A DNA stretch of 64,000 nt from Blastococcus sp. TF02A-26 (lineage in GTDB: Bacteria > Actinomycetota > Actinomycetes > Mycobacteriales > Geodermatophilaceae). The stretch's first letter is position 1, and each line of letters starts with the position of its first letter. Shown here piece by piece: positions 54,026 through 62,028 of this stretch. Below the pieces are notes generated by a model that saw only the letters and a list, made by a program, of their open reading frames with translations, made no database searches and was not told the origin of the DNA. Made by a program: the position numbers and the translations under genes. The stretch spans positions 1 to 64,000 of the forward strand of contig NZ_QOHG01000015.1 of the NCBI RefSeq assembly GCF_003319125.1, written 5' to 3'.

Positions 54026-55298
54026 GCCAGGCCGGCTCGGACCCCACGGCGCCGTGCCGCCACGGCGGGCAGCCGGGCGGTCCGACGACCGTGAGCGGGC
54101 CGCCGTCCGCGGGCAGCTCGACCAGGTACGGCGCCGGATCGGGCTCGTCACCGCCGCGCCCGGGACACCGGCCGGCCGCCAGCAACCAGGACGCCGTCCG
54201 CGCCAGGGCCAGCTCGGCGTGCCACACGCCGCCCATGTCGCGGCGACGGGCCAGCGCCCGCAGCGCGGCGGCGGCCGCGAGGTGCCCGGTGGCGTGGTCG
54301 AGGACCTGCGCCGGGAGGACCCCCGGGGCGTCGGGGGAGCCGCACGCCGCCGCGATGCCGGTGGCCGCCTGCACGAGCGAGTCGAAGCCGCGCCGCCGTC
54401 CCCACGGCCCGCCGGTGCCCCAGGCCGACAGCCGCACCACCACCAGGTGCGGATACCCCCGCGCCAGCTCGGCCGGGTCCAGCCCGAGGGCCTCCAGGGC
54501 GCCGGGCCGGTACCCGAGGAGGACGACGTCCGCTCCGGCCAGCAGCTCCTCGGCGGTCGCCCGGCCGTGCCGGGCGGCGAGGTCGACCACGGCCGTCCGC
54601 TGGCCGGAGCCGGTGTCGGCGAGCGTGCCGGGGTCCTCGGGCAGCCGGGGGCTCTCGAGCCGGAGGACGTCGGCGCCGTGCGCAGCCAGGGTGCGGGCCG
54701 CCACGGGCCCCGCGATCACCCGGGTCAGCGCCAGCACCCGCGGCCGCCGGACGTCGCGAGCGGGTGCCTCGCCGACCCGGGCCAGGGAGAGCAGCGGGCG
54801 CCCGGCCAGCGCCCGGCCCGGCGGCGACGCCGTCCACTCGGCCTCGGTACGGACGGCGGCCGCGGCACCGCCGGCGGCGACCACCGCCTCCTCCAGCTCG
54901 ACGGCGGCCATGCCGGCGGCGACGGCGTCCGGGTCCCGCTCGCCGAGCACGGCGAGGACGGCGGCCCGGTGGTGCGGGTAGTTGGCGTGCAGCCGCACCC
55001 AGCCGTCGGCGGTGCGCCAGAACCGGGACATCGGCGCGAACCCCGGCCCGACCGGCCGGTCGCCGCGGCGCACGAAGCGCTCGCTGCGCACGGCCAGCCC
55101 CACGTGCCGGGCGTCGAGCTCGACCGGGCCGGGGACCCCGGCCAGCTCGCGGGCGGCGATCAGCTGCGCGGCCACCGCCGCCAGCGCCGCCTCCTCCGCC
55201 GCCAGGGGCCCGGCCAGACCGGTGCTGCCCCGGACCGTCACCGCGGGCACCGGCCCGCCGCCGAGCGCCGTCCAGGCCGCGGCGAGGAGGTCCCTCAT
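54018..55298 (-). CDS. CaiB/BaiF (class III) CoA-transferase family, apparently permuted
   Basis: This 426-residue protein contains the elements of class III CoA transferases in a different order. FWRTADGWVRLHANYPHHRAAVL (about 93-115), normally in the middle or late part, comes first. The Rossmann start LALTRVIAGPVAARTLAAHGADVLRLE (189-215) and the catalytic-Asp segment GPWGRRRGFDSL (Asp306) come second. It transfers CoA between carboxylic acids in the family. The ATG overlaps the AraC gene's stop (ATGA). The substrate is unknown. Confidence 0.82.
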   Translation of the reverse strand: MRDLLAAAWTALGGGPVPAVTVRGSTGLAGPLAAEEAALAAVAAQLIAARELAGVPGPVELDARHVGLAVRSERFVRRGDRPVGPGFAPMSRFWRTADGWVRLHANYPHHRAAVLAVLGERDPDAVAAGMAAVELEEAVVAAGGAAAAVRTEAEWTASPPGRALAGRPLLSLARVGEAPARDVRRPRVLALTRVIAGPVAARTLAAHGADVLRLESPRLPEDPGTLADTGSGQRTAVVDLAARHGRATAEELLAGADVVLLGYRPGALEALGLDPAELARGYPHLVVVRLSAWGTGGPWGRRRGFDSLVQAATGIAAACGSPDAPGVLPAQVLDHATGHLAAAAALRALARRRDMGGVWHAELALARTASWLLAAGRCPGRGGDEPDPAPYLVELPADGGPLTVVGPPGCPPWRHGAVGSEPAWLS

Positions 55299-56272
55299 GC
55301 CGACTCCCGCACCGGCGGCCCGGCGAAGGTGCGGCGGTAGGCCAGCGGGGTCGTCCCGAGCTTGCCGAAGTGGTGCCGCAGCACGGCCGCGGTGCCCCAG
55401 CCGACCTCGGCCGCGATCGCGTCGACCGACATGCTCGTGGTCTCCAGCAGCTCCTGGGCGCGCTGGAGCCGCATCCGGGCCACCCACGCGCCGGGGGTCG
55501 CGCCGCAGGACTCGGTGAAGCGCCGGGCCAGGGTGCGCGGCGAGACCAGCGCGCGGCGGGCCAGCCGCTCGACCGAGAGTTCCTCGTCGAGGTGGGCCAG
55601 TGCCCACTCCTGCAGGGCCGCGATGCCGTCGTCCGCGGCGCGCGGGAGCGGGGTGGCGACGTACTGGGCCTGCCCGCCGTCGCGGTGCGGCGGCACGACC
55701 ATCCGCCGCGCGATCCGCGCCGCCACGGCGGCCCCGTGCGCCGAGCGGACCAGGTGCAGGCAGGCGTCGATGCCGGCGGCGGTGCCCGCGCTGGTCACCA
55801 CGGCGCCGTCGTCGACGTAGAGGACGTCGGGATCGACCCGGGCCCGCGGGTAGCGCGCGGCCAGCTCGGCGGCGTACATCCAGTGCGTCGTGCAGGGACG
55901 GCCGTCGAGCAGGCCCGCCTCGCCGAGCACGAAGGCGGCGGTGCAGATCGACAGGACGCGGGCGCCGCGCTCGACGGTCTCCCGCAGCAGGCGCAGCACC
56001 GCCTCGGGCGTGGGCTGGTCCACCGGCCGGGCCCCGACGGCGACGACGTCGGCCTCCGCGGCCCGGTCCAGGCCGTGCGGGACGTCGACGGCGAGCCCCG
56101 TCTTCATCGGCACCCGGCCGGGGCGCTCGCCGACGACGGCGAAGTCGTAGCCGGGCAGGCCGTCACCCGTGCGGTCGATGCCGAAGACCTCGCAGAGCAC
56201 GGCCAGCTCGAACGGCGACACCCCGGGCAGCGCGACGACGGCCACCGAGCGCAGCGGGTACGCCGTCCTCAC
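55295..56272 (-). CDS. GlxA-type AraC regulator (DJ-1/PfpI domain)
   Basis: The 325-residue protein has an N-terminal DJ-1/PfpI-like domain with the nucleophile-elbow Cys in LSICTAAFVLGEAGLLDGRPCTTHW. A C-terminal AraC pair of helix-turn-helix motifs follows (LSVERLARRALVSPRTLARRFTESCG and MSVDAIAAEVGWGTAAVLRHHF). GlxA regulators respond to small metabolites. It overlaps both neighbours and probably controls the three-gene operon. Confidence 0.9.
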   Translation of the reverse strand: MRTAYPLRSVAVVALPGVSPFELAVLCEVFGIDRTGDGLPGYDFAVVGERPGRVPMKTGLAVDVPHGLDRAAEADVVAVGARPVDQPTPEAVLRLLRETVERGARVLSICTAAFVLGEAGLLDGRPCTTHWMYAAELAARYPRARVDPDVLYVDDGAVVTSAGTAAGIDACLHLVRSAHGAAVAARIARRMVVPPHRDGGQAQYVATPLPRAADDGIAALQEWALAHLDEELSVERLARRALVSPRTLARRFTESCGATPGAWVARMRLQRAQELLETTSMSVDAIAAEVGWGTAAVLRHHFGKLGTTPLAYRRTFAGPPVRESA

Positions 56273-56955
56273 GGGACCACCGGCTCGGCCAGCAGGGCCG
56301 CCGCGGCGGCACGGTCGCCGGTCACCGCGAGGCGCTCGTCGTCCAGGGGCATCCGGCGCCACAGCAGCAGCGCGAGGTCGACCTCCGCGCCGGCGACCTC
56401 GGCGACCGGGGCGGGCCCCAGCGACCAGCTGCCCGACGGGGCGGTGAGCCGCAGGCCGCCGGTCGGCGGCGCCATCCGGCCGAGCCGGACCTGGCGGGGC
56501 TGCATCGTGTCGACCACCTCGGCGACGCAGTCGGCGGCCACCGCCGGGTCGACGGGTGCCGGCACCCCGAGCGCCGCGGTGAGGTCGAGCCGGTGGACGA
56601 GCGTCTCGTGCACCTGCCGCCGCGCCCACCAGGCCGCGGTGCCGGGGCCGTCGAGGGTGACGCAGGGCCGGGCCGGATCGGCGAGGGCCGTGCGGAGCTC
56701 GCCGGCGGCGGTGCCGTAGTCCGCGGCCGTGGTGGCCCGCCACGGCGGGCGCATGTCGGGGAGGTCGGCGTCGGCGTCGGTCCGGATGGCCAGCGCCGCC
56801 CACCGGTGGACCGCGGCCAGGTGGCGGACCAGCACCTCCGCCGTCCAGCTGCCGCAGGCCGGCACGGGCAGGTCCGCGGGGGCGTCGGCGGCGAGCGCGG
56901 CGAAGGCGTCCTGCTCGGCGGCCAGGGCGCTGCGGTGGTCCAGGACTGTCTGCAC
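56269..56955 (-). CDS. Maleylpyruvate-isomerase-family (DinB-like, TIGR03083 type) protein
   Basis: This 228-residue protein has an N-terminal DinB-like four-helix bundle. The metal-site histidines are in VRHLAAVHRWAALA and RRQVHETLVHRLDLT. A C-terminal SCP2-like part follows. Members are mycothiol-dependent isomerases or transferases, fitting an actinobacterial host. It is the first gene of the overlapping operon (GTGA with the GlxA-type gene). The reaction is unknown. Confidence 0.87.
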   Translation of the reverse strand: MQTVLDHRSALAAEQDAFAALAADAPADLPVPACGSWTAEVLVRHLAAVHRWAALAIRTDADADLPDMRPPWRATTAADYGTAAGELRTALADPARPCVTLDGPGTAAWWARRQVHETLVHRLDLTAALGVPAPVDPAVAADCVAEVVDTMQPRQVRLGRMAPPTGGLRLTAPSGSWSLGPAPVAEVAGAEVDLALLLWRRMPLDDERLAVTGDRAAAAALLAEPVVP

Positions 56956-57031
56956 GCAGGCAGCATGCCGAGCCGCACGGGTGCCGCCCAGTGGCTGGTC
57001 TGCCGGGATGCGTCGAATTCCTGCCAGCGGC

Positions 57032-57823
57032 TCAGGCGGCCCGCGCGGTGACGACGTGGGCGGTGAGCTCCCCGCGGACGGCGCCCTCGCCCAGCTCGGC
57101 GGTCATCCGCCCGGCGACGGCTCGCACCATGTCGGGCAGCTCCCCGTGGCGGCCGAGCGCCGCGCGCAGCGGCGTGCCGCGGACGAAGCCCTCCGCGAGC
57201 GCCGCGACCGAGGGCGTCTCGCCCGCGAGCCGGACGGTCTCCAGCCGGGCGTCGAGACCGCCGGCGGCGAGGTCGCCGGCGATCCGCTCGGGATCGGCGT
57301 AGCCGTGCGGCACCCGCGCGACGAAGTCCGGCGGGTCGTCGGGCACGACGGCGGCCACGGCCCGGTGCAGGGCCGCCGGGAGCGTGGACCGGTCGACGAC
57401 GTCCCAGATCGTGAACAGCGCCGTGCCGCCGGGTGCCAGCACGCGCCCGGTCTCGGCGAAGGCCGCCGGCCGGTCGGGGAAGAACATCGCGCCGAACGAG
57501 CAGACGACCAGGTCAGCGCGCCCGTCGGCGACCGGCAGCGCGAGGGCGTCGGCGACGGCCCAGCGCGCCTCCGGGACCCCGGCGGCCCCCCGGGCGGCCA
57601 TGGCCGGGTTGAGGTCGGTGGCCAGCAGCCGCGCCTCCGGGAGGGCGGTGCAGAGGGCGCGGGTGACGATCCCGGTGCCGGCCGCGACCTCCAGGACCCG
57701 GGCCGGCCGGAGCGCGACGGCTCGGTCGGCGAGCTCACGGCCGAACGGGGCGAAGAGCGCGGGGCCGAGCAGCCGGTCGTAGCTGGCCGGCATGTCCTCG
57801 ACCCAGACTGCGTCGGTGTCCAT
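57032..57823 (-). CDS. SAM-dependent methyltransferase
   Basis: The 263-residue class I methyltransferase has motif I VLEVAAGTGIVTRAL (about 43-57), the acidic post-I residue in LLATDLNP, the VADALALPVADGRADLVVCSFGAMFF region and VLAPGGTALFTIWD. The ATG at 57823 is used. The acceptor is unknown. It is divergent from the DUF6394-like/K+ channel gene pair. Confidence 0.88.
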   Translation of the reverse strand: MDTDAVWVEDMPASYDRLLGPALFAPFGRELADRAVALRPARVLEVAAGTGIVTRALCTALPEARLLATDLNPAMAARGAAGVPEARWAVADALALPVADGRADLVVCSFGAMFFPDRPAAFAETGRVLAPGGTALFTIWDVVDRSTLPAALHRAVAAVVPDDPPDFVARVPHGYADPERIAGDLAAGGLDARLETVRLAGETPSVAALAEGFVRGTPLRAALGRHGELPDMVRAVAGRMTAELGEGAVRGELTAHVVTARAA

Positions 57824-57936
57824 GCCCCGACAGCGTGGCCTGGCGCGTGCCCGGGCGGAAGGGACGTCCGACCGGCGGCGTCGGCGCGGTGGCGTTACGG
57901 TCGCCGCGGTCCGGGTCAGGAGGGAGGCGCGAGCGG

Positions 57937-58323
57937 ATGAACCTCGAGAAGGTCGTCTTCGGCTTCTTCGTGCTGCTCGCCGCCACGCTGAACTTCGGCT
58001 TCTTCATCGGCGACATCGACGACCCGGCCGTCCACAACCCGTGGGAGCTGTACGCCGCGGTGGTCGTCAACCTCATCGCCACGGTGCTCAAGTTCGGCGA
58101 CCGCACGCAGATCGGTGCCGTGCACCTGGCGACGAGCCTGGTCGCCGACCTGCAGCTGATCGCGGCGACGGTCGTCTACGTGTACGCCGAGCACGTCAGC
58201 AGCGCGGGCCTCGACGCGGAGGCGACCTCCAGCGTGGTGTCCCTCTCCGGCGGCGCCCTGCTGGCCAACGTCGTGTCCCTGGTGCTCCTGGTCGTGGAGA
58301 CCGTGTCCTTCCAGAGACGCTGA
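57937..58323 (+). CDS. DUF6394-like membrane protein
   Basis: This 128-residue protein has about four hydrophobic segments. KVVFGFFVLLAATLNFGFFIGDI and the LIATVLKFGDRTQIGAVHLATSLVADLQLIAA region are distinctive for DUF6394. The ATG at 57937 follows AGGAGGGAGG. It lies 11 bases before the K+ channel gene and is probably a partner subunit, which is inference. Confidence 0.82.
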   Translation: MNLEKVVFGFFVLLAATLNFGFFIGDIDDPAVHNPWELYAAVVVNLIATVLKFGDRTQIGAVHLATSLVADLQLIAATVVYVYAEHVSSAGLDAEATSSVVSLSGGALLANVVSLVLLVVETVSFQRR

Positions 58324-58334
58324 CGGCGGCCGGC

Positions 58335-60140
58335 GTGGGCGGGGTGCTCCGGGCCTTCTGGCGGCAGTTCGCCGGCTCGAGGACGCCGCCCCCGCGGCGG
58401 ATGCGGGGCCGCCAGCGGGTGGTGCCGCGGGCGGCGGAGTCGGGGGCGGTGTTCGTCGTCCTGCGGCGGCTGCGGGCGCCGCTGATCACGCTGATCCTGG
58501 TCTTCGCGATCAGCGTGCTCGGGCTGAGCCTGGTCCCCGGGCAGGACGCCGAGGGGAACCCGGCGCGGATGAGCGTCTTCGACGCCTTCTACTTCATGAG
58601 CTACACCGCCACCACGATCGGTTTCGGCGAGCTGCCGAACGCGTTCACCTACGCGCAGCGGATGTGGGTCACCGGCGCGATCTACCTGACCGTGGTCGGG
58701 TGGGCCTACGCCATCGGTGCCGTGCTGACCCTGCTGCAGGACCGGGCGTTCCGGCGGGCGCTGACCCGCGGGCACGTCACCCGCAAGGTCGCCCGGCTGC
58801 GCGAGCCCTTCCTGCTGATGGCCGGCTACGGGCAGACCGGGGAGATGCTCGGCGAGGCGTTCGACGCGCTGGGCCGCCGGTTCACCGTGATCGACCTGGA
58901 CGAGTCACGCATCGACGTCCTGGAGCTGAACACCTCGCACGCCGACGTCCCGGGGCTGGTCGGTGACGCCCGCGACCTGCACGCCCTGGTCATCGCGGGC
59001 CTGGACCACCCGTGGTGCGAGGGGGTCGTCGCGCTGACCAACGACGACCAGGCCAACCTCGCGGTCGCGATGAGCGCGGCGCTGCTGCGGCCCGAGCTGC
59101 CCGTGGTGGCGCGGACGACGTCGGCGGTGGTGGCCGAGCGGATGTCCGCGTTCGGGTCGCCCACGGTGATCAACCCGTTCGACCGGTTCGGCGACCGGCT
59201 GCGGCTGGCCCTGCGCGCCCCGTCGTCCTACCAGCTGACGACCTGGCTGGAGAGCGGGCCGGGAGCGGCGCTGCCCGAACGGCGCGAGGCGCCGGCGCCC
59301 GGACGCTGGGTGGTCGCCGGGTACGGCGCTTTCGGCCGGCACTTCAGCGGGGACCTGCGCGCCGAGGGCCTGGAGGTGGCGACGATCGACCCGGAGCCCC
59401 TCGACGGCGAGGAGTCGCCGACGGTCACGGGCGACGCCTCCGACCCCGACGTCCTCGTGGCCGCGGGGCTGGTCGGCGCGGTCGGGTTCGTGGCCGGGAC
59501 CGACGACGACATCACCAACATGTCGCTGGTCGCCGAGGCCCGGCGGGTGGCGCCCGGGGTGTTCGTGGCGGCCCGGCAGAACAGCCCGGCCAGCGACCCG
59601 CTGTTCGCCGCGATGGACGTCGACGCCCTCCTGGTGCCCACCGCGGTCGTCGCGCACGAGGCCTACGCCCAGCTGTCGACGCCGCTGCTCTGGCGGTTCC
59701 TGCGCGGGCTGCTCGAGCGGGACGACGCGTGGGCCGCGGAGGTCACCGCCCGGCTCGTGGAGCAGTGCGGCCACCACCTCGACCCGCTGTGGAAGGTGCG
59801 CCTGGACGAGACCGAGGCGCCGTCCCTGGGCGGGTGGCTGAGCAGTGGCCGGTTGCGCCTGGGCGACCTCCTGCGCAGCCCGGTGGACCGCGAGCGACGG
59901 CTGGCGGTCGTCCCGCTGGTGCTCAAGCAGGGGGAGGAGCACCTGCTCGCCCCGGCGGACGACGTCGTGCTGGGGCCAGGGGACGAGTTGCTGCTCGCGG
60001 GCCGGCCGGCGGAGCGGCGGGCGCTGGAGGCGACGCTGATGGACGACGCGGTCCCGGAGTACCTGGTCAGCGGCCAGCGGGTCGCCTCCGGGTGGCTCTG
60101 GCGCAAGCTCAGCGGCCGGGTGCCGACGACCTCCGGCTGA
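58335..60140 (+). CDS. Two-TM potassium channel with tandem RCK (TrkA-N) domains
   Basis: The 601-residue channel has two membrane helices. The first is LITLILVFAISVLGLSLVP; the second is MWVTGAIYLTVVGWAYAIGAVLTLL. Between them is a pore loop with the filter TATTIGFGEL. Two Rossmann RCK domains follow, starting FLLMAGYGQTGEMLGEAF and RWVVAGYGAFGRHFSGDL. An RCK-C-like end has HLLAPADDVVLGPGDELLLAG. The filter GFG is typical of K+ channels of the KtrB/GYGD-divergent kind. The GTG at 58335 is used; 58344 is possible. Confidence 0.9.
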   Translation: MGGVLRAFWRQFAGSRTPPPRRMRGRQRVVPRAAESGAVFVVLRRLRAPLITLILVFAISVLGLSLVPGQDAEGNPARMSVFDAFYFMSYTATTIGFGELPNAFTYAQRMWVTGAIYLTVVGWAYAIGAVLTLLQDRAFRRALTRGHVTRKVARLREPFLLMAGYGQTGEMLGEAFDALGRRFTVIDLDESRIDVLELNTSHADVPGLVGDARDLHALVIAGLDHPWCEGVVALTNDDQANLAVAMSAALLRPELPVVARTTSAVVAERMSAFGSPTVINPFDRFGDRLRLALRAPSSYQLTTWLESGPGAALPERREAPAPGRWVVAGYGAFGRHFSGDLRAEGLEVATIDPEPLDGEESPTVTGDASDPDVLVAAGLVGAVGFVAGTDDDITNMSLVAEARRVAPGVFVAARQNSPASDPLFAAMDVDALLVPTAVVAHEAYAQLSTPLLWRFLRGLLERDDAWAAEVTARLVEQCGHHLDPLWKVRLDETEAPSLGGWLSSGRLRLGDLLRSPVDRERRLAVVPLVLKQGEEHLLAPADDVVLGPGDELLLAGRPAERRALEATLMDDAVPEYLVSGQRVASGWLWRKLSGRVPTTSG

Positions 60141-60205
60141 CCCCGGGCTCGGAGCGGTCCTCGGATCCGGGTGTGAGGGTCACCCGTTCGGGGGACTCCA
60201 GAGAG

Positions 60206-61840
60206 GTGAGCGTCGAGGGGGAACGGCGGCTCCTGGGGGGCCGGTACGAGCTGCTGGAACGCATCGCCACCGGGGGCATGGGCGAGGTGTGGCGCGGTCG
60301 GGACGTCGTCCTGAAGCGGACCGTCGCCGTGAAGGTGCTGCGCAGCGAGTACGCCGACGATCCGACCTTCGTGGCGCGCTTCCGCGGCGAGGCGCGGCAC
60401 GCCGCGGCGCTGAGCCACCCGAACATCGCGGCGGTGCTGGACTACGGCGAGGCGTCGCAGGACGAGGCCGGGGAGCACCTGGCCTACCTGGTCATGGAGC
60501 TGGTGGAGGGCGCGCCGCTGTCGACCCGGCTCGCGGTGGACGGCCCGATGGAGCCGGGGGACGCGCTGAGCGTGCTGCAGCAGACCGCCGCCGGTCTGGC
60601 GGAGGCGCACCGCCGGGGGCTCGTGCACCGGGACGTGAAGCCGGCGAACATCCTGGTCCGCCCCGACGGCGCGGTGAAGCTCACCGACTTCGGGATCGCG
60701 CGGTCGGCCGACAGCGTGCCGCTGACCGGCACCGGCCAGGTCGTGGGCACCGCGCAGTACATGTCGCCGGAGCAGGCCAAGGGCGAGCCGGCGACCCCGG
60801 CCAGCGACGTGTACGCGCTCGGCCTGGTGGGCTACGAGTCCCTGACCGGTCACGCGGCGTTCGAGGGGACGAACCCCGTCACGGTGGCGCTGAAGCACGT
60901 CGTGGAGGACCCGCAGCCGCTGCCGGCCGACCTGCCCGGCGAGGTGCGGGAGCTGATCGACTCGGCGCTGGCCAAGGACCCGGGGGAGCGGATCCCCGAC
61001 GGTGCCGCGTTCCTCTCCGCCGTCGAGGAGACGATGGCGCCGACGCCGGGCGGGCCGCGCATCTCCGACACCCGGCCGGTCGGCGTCCGGAGGCCGTCCG
61101 GCGCCGTCCGGGCGCCCGTGGCCGCGCCTCCGGCCCGGCGGCGGCCGATGGCGGTGCTGCTCCCGCTCGTCGTGCTGTTCGTGGCGATCGGCGCGTTCGC
61201 GGTGCTCGCCGTCAGCTACGGCGGGGCGGACGGCGCGGACCCGGGCCCGAGCGCCGCGGCGGACACCGCCATCGTGCTGGCCGCCGACGACCACGTGGGC
61301 CGGCCCTTCGACGTGGTGTCGGCCGACCTGACCGAACTGGGCCTCGAGGTGCTGCGCGTCGACCAGGTGAGCGATCGAGCCCCGGACACGGTGCTGGCCG
61401 TGAGCCCGGCGGGTACCCGGCTGGAGGAGGGCGACGAGGTCCGGGTGACCGTGGCCGTCCCGCCCGTCGAGACCCCCGCTCCGGAGACGGCCGAGGAGCT
61501 CCCGCCGGTCGCCGTCGAGGAGGAGCCGGCTCCTCCGGTCGTCGAGGAGCAGCCGACCGCGGCGGTGACCGACGACGTCCCGGCGCCATCGGACAGCGCT
61601 CCTCCGGTGGAGACCTCCCTGCCGCCGACGTCGACGGAGCCCGTCCCCTCGGACCCGGGGACCACCGCCCCGACCGAGCCGACCACGCCCACGGAGCCGA
61701 CCACGCCGACGGAGCCCACCACCCCGGCCGAGCCGAGCACCCCGGTTCCCGGGACGCCGAGCGAGCCGGCTCCGGTCGACCCCGGCCCGACGACGAGCGC
61801 GACGACCACGGATCCGGCGCCCGCTTCGGCGGCGGTGTGA
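60206..61840 (+). CDS. PASTA-domain Ser/Thr protein kinase (PknB-like)
   Basis: This 544-residue kinase has Gly-loop ATGGMGEVW, Lys43, HRDVKPANIL (Asp143), DFG (161-163) and YMSPEQ. One membrane segment at 316-338 separates it from an outside part with a single PASTA domain (354-417) and a Pro/Thr/Glu-rich tail with four near-identical TTPTEP units. Other PknB proteins have three to four PASTA domains. Cell-wall sensing is the known role. The GTG at 60206 follows AGAGAG. Confidence 0.92.
   Translation: MSVEGERRLLGGRYELLERIATGGMGEVWRGRDVVLKRTVAVKVLRSEYADDPTFVARFRGEARHAAALSHPNIAAVLDYGEASQDEAGEHLAYLVMELVEGAPLSTRLAVDGPMEPGDALSVLQQTAAGLAEAHRRGLVHRDVKPANILVRPDGAVKLTDFGIARSADSVPLTGTGQVVGTAQYMSPEQAKGEPATPASDVYALGLVGYESLTGHAAFEGTNPVTVALKHVVEDPQPLPADLPGEVRELIDSALAKDPGERIPDGAAFLSAVEETMAPTPGGPRISDTRPVGVRRPSGAVRAPVAAPPARRRPMAVLLPLVVLFVAIGAFAVLAVSYGGADGADPGPSAAADTAIVLAADDHVGRPFDVVSADLTELGLEVLRVDQVSDRAPDTVLAVSPAGTRLEEGDEVRVTVAVPPVETPAPETAEELPPVAVEEEPAPPVVEEQPTAAVTDDVPAPSDSAPPVETSLPPTSTEPVPSDPGTTAPTEPTTPTEPTTPTEPTTPAEPSTPVPGTPSEPAPVDPGPTTSATTTDPAPASAAV
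61674..61738 (+). repeat. Tandem 18-base coding repeat in the kinase tail
   Basis: Bases 61674-61738 encode repeated Thr-Glu-Pro-Thr-Thr-Pro units in the extracellular kinase tail, with units differing by only one or two bases. Such repeats may vary in copy number between strains. Confidence 0.65.
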
Positions 61841-61853
61841 CGAGGAGGAGCAG

Positions 61854-62015
61854 ATGAGCGGGAACGACCCCGGCCAGACGTCCGACGCGGAGGACGGCGG
61901 CTCCGCCCTCGACCTCCCCACCCGCGAGGGGGCGCACGGTCCCGGCGACGGCGGGACGGCGATCGCGACGACGTCGGTCGAGGAGGCACTGGCCGAGGGC
62001 GAGCACCTGCGCTGA
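61854..62015 (+). CDS. Small acidic protein of unknown function
   Basis: This 53-residue reading frame starts at an ATG behind a perfect GAGGAGGAG site (61841-61850 region), 13 bases after the kinase stop. It is rich in Asp, Glu, Gly and Thr, and contains TTSVEEALAEGEHLR at the end. It is probably co-transcribed with the kinase. No family is recognised. It could be a kinase substrate, since its Ser/Thr content is high. Confidence 0.7.
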   Translation: MSGNDPGQTSDAEDGGSALDLPTREGAHGPGDGGTAIATTSVEEALAEGEHLR

Positions 62016-62028
62016 CCGGCCCGCCCGC

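Noticed and set aside
54018-56955. A complete catabolic operon for an aromatic acid
   Set aside because: The maleylpyruvate-isomerase-like name reflects the fold only; no ring-cleavage or gentisate genes are near.
58664-58700. GAACGCGTTC palindrome near the K+ channel pore as a LexA box
   Set aside because: The half-sites are only two bases apart instead of four, and it lies inside a coding region.
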